DNA from: Oopsacas minuta
Lineage: Eukaryota > Porifera > Hexactinellida > Lyssacinosida > Leucopsacidae
Length of the DNA: 64,000 bases
Reading direction: 5' to 3'
Assembly: GCA_024704765.1 (NCBI GenBank)
Contig: JAKMXF010000352.1
Location: forward strand, 111,072-175,071
Below, in pieces: positions 49,801 through 60,317 of the stretch. Position 1 is the first letter of the stretch. Every line of letters starts with the position of its first letter. Both the position numbers and the translations under genes were made by a program. The notes below the pieces were generated by a model, which worked only from the letters and a program-made list of their open reading frames with translations, was not told where the DNA came from and did not search any database.

Positions 49801-52800
49801 TAGCATAGTTGGCACATTGAAAATAAACAGATTTCGAATGAATGGTATAGCAATATTGTAGAGCAATCTAAAGTTGCTAATGTACTCCTGGAAAATTTAT
49901 TTAGCTGTACGAAGATAGTATGGTATATAACAACGAAGCATACGATGGCTATACAGACCATATAATCATATGGACGGATATATATTTTTGAGCCTTGTGA
50001 ACTACAAAAATACGGATAAAGGCAAGTCAAATATATACCTACGAATGGCATTATTAAGCGAAGAATTTAAGTATAGAAAGAAGATATGACGCAGAAAGAT
50101 TTTGTTGGGCGTTATTCAACATGACAATAACTCTATATATATACATGATAAACGCCAGGAGCAAGAAAAAGCCTTCAAAACTTGTAAATACAAAATATGA
50201 CCAGCATAAAGAGTAATTCATTGATGAAATGTATTTGACTATGCAATGAAACAGGATACTAAATGGGGCTACTTTGGCACATTGGATTTGCTTTGCCCAA
50301 ATATTGAATTTAGAAATTTCGGAGTGATTAAGCATAATTATAATTGTTTTCAAAAAGTGTAAAGAAACTAAACGAAAACATGCTGAAGAAAAGAACAAGT
50401 GCTCAGGCGCTGATTCAAGCAAATAGGGTATGTAATTATTTAGTGAGAAGTTTTGAATAATATAATTTGTGAAGCAATAAATATTATTCAGAAGCCCTGG
50501 AAGAATAGAGTTTGTCTTGCATCGAAAACAAGTCTCCCACTGTAAATAGGACTCTCAACGTAAAACCTTGAATTAGTTAGTAGGGAAAAATATGACAATC
50601 TGATTGTGAGAAGTAAGATTATGTGCTAGTGTTGTATGAAATACCAAGGATATTGTAGTTAATGTATACCCTAATATTAAGGGTCTGGCCCAGATTTATG
50701 GTCTAAATGGTGACGAGAAATCTATGCATCCGAACTAGGTTAAAAATCATAGTTCAGCTTATGAATAAAAATTAGTAAGGATGATATACTGAAAAATAAT
50801 GGATAGGCTTTAGGAATGTAAAATCAACAAACAATGGGGGAGGGGCACGGCGCATCTAGGCCACATAGAAAATGGGCGCCATTATCGACTATCCACCTTT
50901 CCCATAATACAATACCAGACATGCCAAAAACGTGGAGGGCTAGCGATCTTAATGATGAATTGAAGTGTTTGGTGGGGTCTTCCTACAAAAGCAGTTTGCA
51001 TATTTTCAATGAAGTTACAACTCCGAAATCCCCGTTCCCGCCAATCAAATTTGTAAGATAAACACATGTATACTGATACATATGTTTCATCGTTCAAGTT
51101 CGGGAATCAATGTTCGGCCCCGATGTAAGTATTCAAAAAGTGTTTTTCATGGTCCATAACTAGAAGTATCTAAGACACCACAAATTTATCATGGCTATAG
51201 AACCTAGTAGAAATGGGTCGTTATGGTAGGCGTATGAAATTCATGACTGTAATACTATGCAGTTTTCAAGTTATAAAACAAGATATTTTGAGAAATTCTG
51301 AATATCTATATGAATACAGCAAAAAATAAGATAACATAAACAGAATTGCATAATTGGGGTAGAAATCCCATTTGTGCGATTGGGATTTCGAAATATTCGG
51401 TCAATAGAGATAGAAGTCCGAATAAGCAAAAAAATCTCCGATATATTCAGTTAATCGGGATAAGAAATCCCAAATCGCGAATTGGATATCCCAACAATCC
51501 GACGATGTTTGTATGTAAAAATCAGTTGCAAAAGATGGTCTCGTTTAAACAGATATCCCGATTATCCGAGTCCTAATTACAGGGCTTCCTAAGTAGCCTA
51601 AAACAATAATTGAAATCATAAAGGTCTATTTAAGTAGGGGACGCTCGATACAGAGATATTTGTGTACAAAGCTAGTGCGGCGTTTGTGAAAAATATTCAT
51701 AGTGGAAATTTCATATCGGACACATGAATAGTGCGGTGAGATACACTGGAACAAAATCCAAAGCATATTACGCTTATCCACTAATCAAGAGAAATACCTA
51801 CTACAACAACCCATATAGTGTCATAAAATAGGCTGGAACAACTTCCAAGAGTTCTTATCCTCTGAACAAAGGAACTGGAGTGACGAGGCTCATTTTCACT
51901 TTTCTGGACATGTTAATAAACAGAACATGAAAATTGGGGGTGAGGAAAAGCCAGATCCACTTTATAATAAGCCTTTAAAAGAAGAAAGGGTCACTGACAG
52001 GTGTGCAGTTGGCTCCAAGAGGTTCATTGGTCCGTGTTTTTATGAAAATAATGAAGGGTCAAGAGTGGCCGTGAATGGTGTCCGATATCTTGATATGTTA
52101 AAGTCCTACTACATTCCAAGTCTCAGAAGAGTTAATGAGCTTGGTAGTATAACATTTCAACAAGATGGCGCACCCCACATATAGCTAAAGATGTTATTGA
52201 CTTTCTTAGAGAAAAATCTGACAAACAGCTGATTTCACGAAACTGTGACTTCTTTAGGCCACCTTACAGTCAGACTAAACCCATGTGATATTTATTTATG
52301 GAGACAACTGAAGAGAAAGGTTTACTCCAATCCCATCCCTGAGACAACTGGAGACCTCGGGAGAAACATTCACTGTGAAATAAGATGGATCAAGGCAGAA
52401 ACACTGAAGAAAATCAAAGAAAATATCCTCACGAGATTGCAAAAAGTGAAATCTTTAAAGCAGAGCTGGATCAAGCATATTACTAATGGATAGATACTCT
52501 ACAAGAGGAAAATTTAAATATCACTTTATAAACCTTAGTATACCTTTTACAGAATTGACTTATCTCGTTTTGTTCAGAAATTATACAAAATTTGTTTCAA
52601 GCGCTTTCCCGCGACACACCCTGTATTTAAAATTTGTTTGAAACATATTTATTACCTTTTTAATATAATATTTCAAAAATGATTTGATTTATCTTGTAGT
52701 TTGATTTGTTCAAGTCTTACTATGTACCTAAATATAAAGTTCAGGATGCTAAACTCTAATCATTAAACCTTCTAACTCTCGCAATGTGCATAACTTATGC

Positions 52801-55800
52801 AGCACGGTAACTACTTAGTGTAGCGGCCCCGATTAATCAGGCAGGTTGGAGGCCTCTCATAAACAAAAGATATATTTCCAAATATTGAATTATCTCAAAA
52901 TAACTGAAAAACGAAATGTATTTAAATTGGTAAACTATGATCTTTAGGGCATTCAAAATGTTCCCATTATGTTCAATATCTTGACACTACAGCGACTTAC
53001 TAATCAAATTTCTACAAAAATGCAGAAATACTCCCCTTCTACATCTACGCATAGTTGTAGCCTTTCAACATTGAAAATGTGCTTTCATACTCGTCTCTGT
53101 CCACTGAATTGAGGTAGTGGTAAATTCCGTTTGCTAGCTCTTGCCGGGCATGAAATGGCCGTTATCCAAAGAATACGGAAGATGTTACACGTTTCAAACC
53201 CGAAATCCTCAATGACTTCCCTAAAGTATTCTGAAAATGAAGCCAGGCATTATAATGGAGAAGTTTGATTCCTCGAGTTTCTGTATCCTGACGTCATGTT
53301 TTATAGACTTTCTCGAAATCGCTCAGACATTTATCTGCGTAAAATTCTCCATTGAGTCATTCTCCTTTAGGCACAGGTATTTGCAACTGGCCCAACAGCA
53401 TCAAAAGATATGATGTAGAACCTTAACATCTCGGAAGTCCAAACGTGCAGTTTCGGGGGGATAAGAACCTTTGGGGAGCCATAATTTGCTTCGATCCTTA
53501 TGCAGGAGTTCAGAAAATTTAATCCAAGTTTCGTCACAAGTACAGTAACGATTTTATCTAAACTTTGAGAATCACAACCTCCATATTCTTTAAGCAATTC
53601 TTTCGCGCATGAAACCCTCTTCTCCTCTACCCCTTTATGTATATTTTCGGTATCCATCGCGCTGAGAGCTTTCGATATTCGAGGTAATAGTGTAGAATTG
53701 TATGAACACTTCCCGATGAGATGCCCAGGATTAGCGTTTATTAGGATAAACACCTATTAATGAAATCTAATATGAAAGCAATTTGTAAACGGCATCATTT
53801 TCTCTAAATATAATTGGAGCCTTTACACAAATATCTTGATAAACACTCAATAGAAATTCCATGCATATATTATTTGTAAGTTGGATTATTGGAACTTACT
53901 CTTGCTTGGTCTACCAGATCTTGACATTAGCAGACTAAAGAGCGTACAATATGCAGCTGCCCAACTGGTTTTCAGACACAAAAAATCTGAAAATAATATT
54001 CCAATACTTATCAACTTACACTGGTTACCAGTGAAAGCTCGGATTGAATAGAAAATTCTGATAATTGTTTACAAAAATTAGCTGTATGATGCCCTATATC
54101 TCTTAAGAGTTTGAAATCTTTTTCAGAATCTACATATGACCTTAGATCCACTCCTCCGAACCTACTTCGACCACCCAGGTATAGAATAAAACATTATGGT
54201 GACTGTGATTTTCATATGCTGCACCAAGGCTATGGAATTCCTCTCAAATCAAATAATAAATTGAGCTTTGCTTGATATACAAAAAGAAATCAAAACATTC
54301 ATATAAATGGTCATGGAAATATTAGTTAACGAAATACATTAAGTACTTCTATATAGTGGATTGCACAATATGTCTATCTTTGTCTAAAGTGACATGTAAA
54401 GCATTGAGACTTTTGTGGAAAACATACAAATACTGTAAAAATAATTGTTATTGTTATAAACTAAGAAAGTATTCAAAAAATATAATATTACAAAAAGGAG
54501 TGATATTTTCAAACAAATTTTAAACCCATAATCCACAACCCCTCAATAGCATCCAGAAGAAAAATAATACAAAAAATAATGAGAAGCGGTCGAATTCCAT
54601 AATAAAATTAACATGATTGGGAAAATTTCCAAACCTTGATGCTAAGTTACACATATTTTGCAATATTCTGATGACACTTCATAATCATAAAATACAAATT
54701 GCAACCAGTACCGACAGCTTAGTCTATTAAATTAAATTTGTTGTAAAAGTGGAACTATCAATTGGAGCCACTATGAAAGGTTAGATTGAATCCTAATGCA
54801 CATAGCGATCCAATTAATAGTACCACTTTTAACCCATTCAAATTAAATAGACTAAGCTAACTGCACAAGTTGCAATTTTATATTTCTTGGGAGAGAACGA
54901 GGATTTCAAATCTATTAAAGAATATATTGAATATTTACTATGATCTTCTAGCCCAAAAATGTTCAATTAGTTTGCAAGGATTATCAGTTGACTAAATAAT
55001 ATTAATAGAAGGGAATAGTGGAGGAGATTTCATTGGTACAAATTCAAGAGCGTCAAATTCGGAATCAGAGTATTCAATTATCCCCTTTGGCTGTTTAGAA
55101 CAATCTTCTACGAGTATTCATAGGGTATATAATCGAGCAAATCCATGTCTTTTAAATTATCCATAGTTAATATGAAAAATATCATATTCATAAATATAAT
55201 ATAAATAATTAAAGCTACCGATAAATTGAGATATTCACTGAATGCCTATTATATACAGCACTAGAAGTACCATTGTTTAACAATAAATATTAACATCTAA
55301 GAACAATAGAATCATTAAAGATGACATAGTACCATATAATGAATATTATCATTTATTTCAGCATAAAAACTATACCCAATATAATAATTCTAGAAGAGTA
55401 CGAATGTGTAGAATTTGTTTCGCTTTGGAAAAGTGTGGAAATTTGGCGCCTTTCCTGTAATAATTTTTTGCTAGAGGCCAGACAAAAGTTTGGCAGTGTG
55501 AAATAGTGGCACTTGGTGTCCGATACATTAGCAAAGTGGAGAAGCACACCCAACGAATATCTTCAATAGTTCTCACACCATATCCACCTTAATTCTATCC
55601 AGTTTTGGCTGGAGGGCTTTCACGGAGAAAATATCCATAGAAAAACAAGAATATAGGCAACCATTTCAATACTGGGCACTATACTAAAGTATAGTCGGTA
55701 CAGTTAAAACGCTATTCTTTCGGATAATAACACGTTTTTTTCTTCACCTATACGAAATTTGAGAATATAAACGATTGAAGTGAAAAAGTTTTTTGGTTCG

Positions 55801-58576
55801 AATTGGCTCCAACTTCTTTTCTGCTGTTCGGGAATTTTGATAAAATGATCAGAATGTGATCACCTCCTGTGTCGCTAAGGAATCCATTGTGGTAAATTGA
55901 AGCTGTAACTCGAAAAGTATAGATCCTCTATAGCTGAAACAAATGTTTTTGCAATATGGTACTTCCAATTCACGAATTATTCAATACAATGGCGTACCAT
56001 TTTCAACATCTTTAGAGAAATTCGATTATAATGAAATGATAGAGCGTATACTATTCAATAAATCGAAGTATAATGTTGCCAAAACACCATCAACTATAGA
56101 TCGATAGGATTTATAGTTGTCAAGGTACAGCTTCAATATAACAAAAGTTTTAGGTCCTAGCTGGTAAAATCGTATCTAAGTTAGTAAACTAGAGCAAACT
56201 AGCGAGGATCCATATAATAGATAATACAAATATGCTACTCTTGCTTTCTTCAGGTGATAATTTCGCTGAGCTCAGGACTGTATATATAGATAAAGTCCTT
56301 CATATTCCAATATCAAGTACTGGACAAATGGCTTTCGTGATGGATAGGAGTCTTTGGAAGATGGATTCCGGATCGGTGTCCCAAAATCTGTTACCCCTTG
56401 GAAATATCTTGAGGTTGAGTGGTTGCTAGAAGATTAGCAATGCGTGTTTGAATGTCAACGAGAGCAACATATGCTGTACTAGTTGATGGGATGTAAGCTA
56501 TCAATATTGGGTCCAGGAGGGTTCAGCATTAACACTAACAGGTGCTCAGAATGACCATCATGAAATGTGCGTAAAAAATCTCAGATCAGGATAGGCCTAA
56601 GAAAGTTGTATGAAGGTCCCTAAAAGCGATCCTTCCTGAAGATTACAAACAAGTATTTTGACTGGTTATCCTGTGAAAACAAGCATTAAGTGCAAGGGTA
56701 ATTATATCGAAGTTGTGATCATAATGATTAAGATTACAATGTAATAATGAAATTATAGCGATGGGCCTAGGACTAATTGTAATTCTAAAAATAGTTAGCC
56801 AATTATCAATCCAATCAACAAAGTGTGCCTAGAAATACGTAATTAGAATTACTTTCATGGATATAGTAAGAATTGTTAATTAACAAAGTCAAATAGTTAG
56901 TTCACTAATGTTTGTTCATAGCCAGTATATATAAACGTATAGTTGAATTGAAAGAATTTTGCATAGTTAGCGGATTTTTCAGTTAAACAGCAGTTACACA
57001 AAAATGAATAGTAAGAAAATGGATTGTAAGAACGTTATGAAACGGCAACAATAGTTAAATTTCATTGCGATAAGCAGATAGAGTCTCATATACTGTATTT
57101 GATACTAAATATACCCAACATGTGTCAAGTCTAGAATGAATTCGGATTGACACCAGTGTTTCACGAATTAACCAAATTCGCACTTGTACTGCAACATACA
57201 CATAGAGATCGATAGAATAATCGCGTTTTAATTGTATAGATGGGGGTGGGCAAATCATGCCCTTCGAAACAATATTTCGTGGCACTAAAGAAGTTATTAT
57301 CTATGTATTATTCTTGGCCCGCCAGTTAATCTGGAAATGTTATGTCGGGACATAAAATTATACATGTTCCGCAACCTACGTTAATTCAATCAGTGAACAA
57401 AAAGCTAAAGATGCCTAGACATTGCTTACTCTACCTGACAATTTCTTTCGATGTAGAATTCATAAATTCGCTTTGTCCCTACCCTCACACATGTTAGACT
57501 CTAGTGAATATCATGAATAAACAGTTAAAATGGCTTGAGAATTGGGATTCCATGGCCTGAAGCATGAATATTTCCTAACACATTGAATTTTAACACGAAA
57601 ATCTATTGTTGTGCATATATTTGACCTAATTATGTATTTAACACAGATTTTACACATATTATACTATGCCGACTCTACCATAATAATATTAATATAATCG
57701 TCCAGTATTGATATCAGCGCTTTCAGATCGATGAACTTGTGGAATAGAGCAAATGAATATTCGTATTTTTAACCACCAAATTATGAATAAAAATAAATTA
57801 CGCTCGTAAATCTATGTGAAATATGCCAAAGAGAAAATCATCTTAAAGTGGCCCGCGGAATTTAATCAAGGCAAAATATGGTGCCCGAGAAAGAAAGCTT
57901 TCCCACCCTTGATAGAGATGCTTGGGCTGTATTTATAAACATCGCATATAATGTTGGCAATAGATTATCAACATTAACCATCATAGATGCATGAATACCA
58001 ATAATATAGTCCATATACATGTAAAGTTGTACATAAAAGTGGCACCTACAATGCAAAAGATATACTTTTGCGCGCATATATATATTCAGCAGTAGGACAA
58101 AAGATAGAGTGGAGTATCTCGTTACCTGATCCAGTGAGAATAGTATTAGGATAATCAAATGAATTACAAGATATCTCGATCTGATCCTGAGTCCAAAGCT
58201 TATAACCATGGTGCAACGCCATTCTTGCACCGTAAATACCCATAATACCGCTGAGTAGAAGGGCATCTGGAGATACATTGCCAGATGCTAGCCTATGAGA
58301 ACTAAGGTTATAGAAAGATAAACACATCACACTCAACCCAAATCCCATTTTATCACGAGCTAGGGACGGGTTATGTAACAAGCCTAGAACATTGAGAGAG
58401 AAAGGAATAGAGAAAGAGATAGCGAAGCTGCCAGCTACTAGAACAGCACGACGCATCTCTAAAATCAAGGAGACAACAGATTTTGGTGTGCATGTAATTG
58501 AATATGCCCAATTCAAGAGAAAAATGTAACCACCAACCTGTAGAATTGAGAGAACGACAGAAACTGCATTTCCCAT
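40842..58576 (-). CDS. three-exon multi-pass membrane protein, DUF1295/steroid-reductase-like
   Basis: Exons on the minus strand are 58576-58126, 45437-45249 and 41140-40842. All junctions are GT-AG (donors G|GTAACG and G|GTACGT; acceptors TTTAG and TTTTAG), both introns are phase 1, and the joined frame is 939 bases, giving 312 residues and a stop. Exon 1 (residues 1-150) has about four membrane segments. Exon 2 (151-213) has two more. Exon 3 (214-312) contains WQREQQE, then GIFRFSRYPE (235-244) and a hydrophobic end. The block resembles the G-L-W-R-Y-S-R-H-P-N motif of DUF1295 and related membrane reductases or methyltransferases, which bind a nucleotide cofactor near it. Here His is Tyr and Asn is Glu, so catalysis is uncertain. 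Likely in an internal membrane such as the ER. The exon structure is more certain than the function. Confidence 0.72.
41141..45248 (-). other. intron 2 of the membrane-protein gene
   Basis: A 4.1-kb intron from GTACGT at 45248 to TTTTAG at 41141. It contains a (TA)n run at 41359-41390. No recognisable transposon or gene lies inside. A 73-codon plus-strand frame at 43440-43661 begins MTALSKRDFGGLNLVDRS, but I could not assign it. Confidence 0.6.
46036..47601 (+). mobile_element. KRBA2-like DDE transposon (IS3EU/Ginger-like) with inverted ends
   Basis: The inverted ends are TGTTACAGTAATTGTGTGAA at both sides, extending with changes for about 40 bp (46036-46078 and 47559-47601). With TG...CA termini the flanks are TCTATA (46030-46035) and TGTATA (47602-47607), a plausible 6-bp target duplication with one mismatch. 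Reading the ends instead as CAG...CTG beside TA is also possible. It lies in intron 1 of the membrane-protein gene, opposite strand. The length is about 1.57 kb. Confidence 0.75.
46298..47463 (+). pseudogene. KRBA2-like integrase/transposase relic
   Basis: The first part (from ATG 46298) encodes SYKDAILKLFGDGKSLLVPK and a short helical region. It may end at a TT|GTAATG donor near 46456, with an intron to an AACAG acceptor near 46717. Then come YEIQQYGDVEKLIRKRKAP, a zinc-binding-like region with RAHTATEHGRRDRM, KKRKRPMTKG, and the DDE core (VDLIGTLSLPSDKQKW, then DNGSEF with a catalytic Asp), ending near 47463. The order is that of the integrase-like domain of vertebrate KRBA2 and the transposons it derives from. 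Multiple frameshifts (near 46900, 47030, 47080, 47190 and 47240) make it inactive. The function given is that of the family. Confidence 0.78.
48117..48365 (+). pseudogene. THAP zinc-finger domain relic
   Basis: From ATG 48117 the frame reads MSNRCSAPGCTSNYNPKERT, with the N-terminal Cys pair of a THAP domain. A TGA follows at 48186. In the next frame HDSTETQRHAWLRALHSDD continues with the conserved Trp. YESF matches the C-x-x-H-F end with one codon apparently lost, and a further shifted frame gives DGAVLTIL, like the A-V-P-T-I box that follows THAP domains. THAP is the DNA-binding domain of P-element-like transposases and of many animal DNA-binding proteins. No transposase core follows, so it is an isolated relic. 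Confidence 0.65.
48851..49059. mobile_element. Tc1/mariner-like miniature element with internal tandem repeat
   Basis: The ends are CAGTAAATAATGGATATAGT on the left and, as complement, CAGTATATAATGGATATAGT on the right, each beside TA (48849-48850 and 49060-49061). The left end continues as three tandem units of the 15-bp word GGATATAGTGATCAT (last one partial), a local expansion of the terminal repeat. A diverged relative lies at about 22430-22552. Confidence 0.85.
49062..51345. other. intronic spacer without recognisable features
   Basis: Frames at 49785-50422 on the minus strand are hydrophobic, but they lie in the intron and are not needed to join the flanking exons in phase. No element ends were recognised. 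Confidence 0.35.
51346..51578. repeat. possible miniature element
   Basis: An AATTGGGGTAGAAATCCC start and a GGGATTTCG/ATCCCGATTATCCGA interior recur in both orientations, and the right side ends ATCCGAGTCCTAATTACA. This looks like an old inverted-repeat element, perhaps pogo-like, but clean termini and a target duplication were not identified. Confidence 0.3.
51846..52623 (+). pseudogene. Tc1-like DDE transposase relic (copy 2)
   Basis: The plus strand gives WSDEAHFHFSGHVNKQN near 51880, CAVGSKRFIGPCFYEN near 52000, ITFQQDGAPHI with the second catalytic Asp near 52150, then (shifted) LNPCDIYLWRQLKRKVY with the third Asp near 52275, and a C-terminal helix ending at 52493. This is the same family as the minus-strand relic at 440-1330, but the sequences differ clearly, so they are separate lineages. 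The N-terminal half is missing. A right terminus CACACCCTG followed by TA is at 52615-52625. The breaks are a stop after DGAPHI and a frame change near 52230. Confidence 0.85.
53004..53753 (-). pseudogene. mariner transposase relic (another subfamily)
   Basis: Minus-strand blocks: RVSCAKELLKEYGGCDSQSL, then IVTVLVTK where I-V-T-x-D-E-T-W is expected (first catalytic Asp and Trp lost), a PPKLHVW and FDAVGPVA stretch, RKFYADKCLSDFEK, a degraded second-Asp region (KLLHYNA, Asp replaced by Tyr), and the C-terminal ERLQLCVDVEGEYF ending near 53004. The GPVA feature places it in a subfamily different from the mariners at 2.5, 26 and 63.7 kb. Catalytic residues are lost and frames shift repeatedly. 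No inverted ends were found. Confidence 0.78.
53880..54475 (+). pseudogene. CR1/L2-type LINE 3' end
   Basis: The plus strand reads LDYWNLLLLGLPDLDISRLK, then QYAAAQLVF and INLHWLPVKARIE, then (shifted) LRSTPPNLLRPPRYRIKHYG and a degraded W-N-S-L-P-like stretch. These are the signature peptides after the reverse transcriptase palm in CR1/L2/Rex-type LINEs. It is followed by a 3' tail with ATGTAAAGCATTGAGAC and (TTGTTA)-like repeats near 54401-54460, typical of the 3' ends of this clade. It is truncated at the 5' side, the usual LINE outcome. Confidence 0.85.
54744..55710. repeat. 0.97-kb duplication, copy B
   Basis: Partner of 37397-38366 in the same orientation, 17.35 kb away. The left edge again has an inverted pair (GTGGAACTATCAATTGGA and, about 30 bp on, the complement of GTGGTACTATTAATTGGA). 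The nearly identical core is about 55000-55523. The flanking parts are diverged. It sits in intron 1 of the membrane-protein gene. Confidence 0.85.
55711..57239. other. intronic spacer without recognised gene
   Basis: A 65-codon plus-strand frame at 56232-56429 (with AFVMDRSLWKMDSGSV) looks somewhat protein-like, but no family or splice partner was recognised. Nothing else was seen. Confidence 0.3.
57240..57911. mobile_element. probable hAT miniature element, degraded
   Basis: The left side GGGGGTGGGCAAATCATGCC and the complement of the right side, CAAGGGTGGGAAAGC followed further in by GCGGGCCAC, resemble hAT ends of the CAGGGGTGGGCAAA type. Candidate flanks share only ATAGA, so the target duplication is unproven. 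The interior is non-coding. Confidence 0.45.
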
Positions 58577-58863
58577 TATGAGTTCGCAAAATGAATAGAA
58601 GAATTAGTTTCACAAGGAAAAATGAACAAGTGTGAGGTCAAAAATGAATGTATAAGCATGAGAAATCCCAACAACAGAGAAAAATTTCTTTAAAGCTATA
58701 GAAAAGATGTAACAATATAGAGATTAGAAGTAGAGGTACTAAATTCTGCGTAATTAAGCGATTGTCTCATGGATATATATACAAGCCTTTAGCTCGTCGC
58801 TTCGCGATGTACTCGTCGCATTGCGCCTCGAGGCATCCATTATTCTCCAAATTGACGGCCCTT
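58577..58863. promoter_or_regulatory. upstream region of the membrane-protein gene
   Basis: This is the sequence immediately 5' of the start codon at 58576 on the minus strand. An in-frame TAA lies three bases before the ATG in the transcript direction, which supports this ATG as the start. I see no clear core promoter motif. Confidence 0.3.
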
Positions 58864-59187
58864 TCGAGTAACCTCCGAGATCCGGACCTCCAAGATATGG
58901 GCACCTCCCTCAACCGGCACCCTTATTTTAAATCGGTCCAAAAGAATTTCACCATTTCATATAATTCTCCTCATACTAACGTTGACTTCAGTTACTATAT
59001 TTCATATTGGATTACGTTTGTACACAGTATGTAAACTTAATAACAGAATTCGAATACCGAAGGGAACTCATATGTACATTATGGGTTGTAACTACCATAG
59101 AGTTAATGATATTTCCGAGATCCGGGCAATTTCTAAGATCCAGGCACCCTCCGGTCCCACACTGCCCGGATTTCGGAGGTTCTACTG
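58864..59187. mobile_element. pogo-like miniature element
   Basis: The right end (complement) is CAGTAGAACCTCCGAAATCC beside TA at 59188-59189. The left end GAGTAACCTCCGAGATCCGG is the same terminus with a small deletion. Both ends continue with repeated GGGCACC/CCGGxCCTCC words. Its terminus is related to that of the 40135-40639 element. Confidence 0.68.
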
Positions 59188-59769
59188 TATTTCGAACAAT
59201 GCAATTCACAAATATATGTATTCGCATATATATTATTGAAGAATTATGTGAGATCAACCCGCTTTGTAGCCGTTTGGAGCAAGTATCTACGTAAATTTTG
59301 AGATTTGGATAATTTGTACGAGTGTGAAGTTGGGTGAATATTCGACCAGCAGTACTTCAACGATTAATTTGACTAACTTCCCATGGTCAGAGTGTAAATA
59401 TTTTTTGTATTAAGCACACAAATTTAATGAAACGTTCTAATCTATTCTAACAGTAGTAACGCATACAGATTACTACAATATCAACTGTTTGACCTCATTT
59501 GACTCATTAGGAATTAGTTAAAGATCAGAATATACTTTCAATTAATGCCATAGCATTTACTTTCTACACATTCCAAAATAGATTAAATAATAATCAAAGT
59601 TTATATGTCGAGTAGAAATGAATAATTCAGAGTTATTTGCAAAATTTCAATGACTTAATCAACTAAGGTTAGATGTACGATGAAATCATTCTAATAAGAT
59701 AGATATCCATAAGATAAATTCTACATTTGAAATACAAAACACTGTTGCTGAAGAGTACACCTCTTGAAA
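59188..59769. other. spacer, no feature recognised
   Basis: A+T-rich sequence without motif-bearing frames. Confidence 0.3.
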
Positions 59770-60317
59770 TAGTGCTTTGGTATTTCTATCAATATTATCA
59801 CATATTGACAAGACTAGCAGGGTTTCACTCTATGATTCTTTATACATGGAGTCAACTAGTGAGGCCCTAGGCACACAGATAGCTCTTTTATATCGTAGGG
59901 AGGTGGAACCTAACAATCCATGCACCGCCTAATCAAAAACTGCAAAGAAGTGGAGCAGATTGTGGACCCTTCGCTATTGCCAATGCTTAGCATTGGCAAT
60001 GGGTCAAGATCCTACAAGTCAAAGTTGGCGGCAAGATAGGATGAGACTCCATCTTGGTGAGTGCTTGCACACTGAAGATTTCGCCATTCGCAACTATTAA
60101 CAACCAGAAACTGAAGTCTACAATTCAGATGAATCATGAGCACCAATTTGGTATCAAGATATTTTGTTATTGTCGCCTACTCTCGCATGCTTTCAGTTTC
60201 AAGGTGGAATGTCCAAAATGTAAGAACTGGTATCACAAGCCTTGTGTCGGACTACTAGATACAGTAGCCAAGGTTCTTACATTTAAGTGCAGAACTTGTT
60301 TTGAAAAGATAATATAA
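59770..60317 (+). pseudogene. Ulp1-like (C48) cysteine peptidase plus PHD finger, transposon-type relic
   Basis: The plus strand first gives VSLYDSLYMESTSEALGTQI (near 59822), then QRSGADCGPFAIANA (59943-59987) with the catalytic Cys of a C48/Ulp1-type peptidase, then (frame +2) LAMGQDPTSQSWRQDRMRLHL, and finally an 87-codon frame (60054-60317) with a complete C4HC3 PHD pattern: C38, C40, C53, C56, H61, C64, C79 and C82, with W59 before the His. Ulp1-PHD fusions of this kind are, in my knowledge, carried by repeated elements in invertebrates. The peptidase would cleave ubiquitin-like conjugates and the PHD would bind histone tails. Stops and at least three frame changes show it is broken. The PHD frame itself is intact. 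Confidence 0.7.
59976..60000. repeat. perfect 25-bp palindrome in the peptidase relic
   Basis: Arms of 12 bp (ATTGCCAATGCT and its complement) surround a single T. The TAG stop at its centre and the change of reading frame across it coincide with the break just after the catalytic Cys block. Confidence 0.92.

Noticed and set aside
49785-50422. Two hydrophobic minus-strand frames as extra exons of the membrane-protein gene
   Set aside because: Exons 1 and 2 already join in phase and encode a continuous protein of family-typical length. These frames show no consistent splice borders in the right phase.
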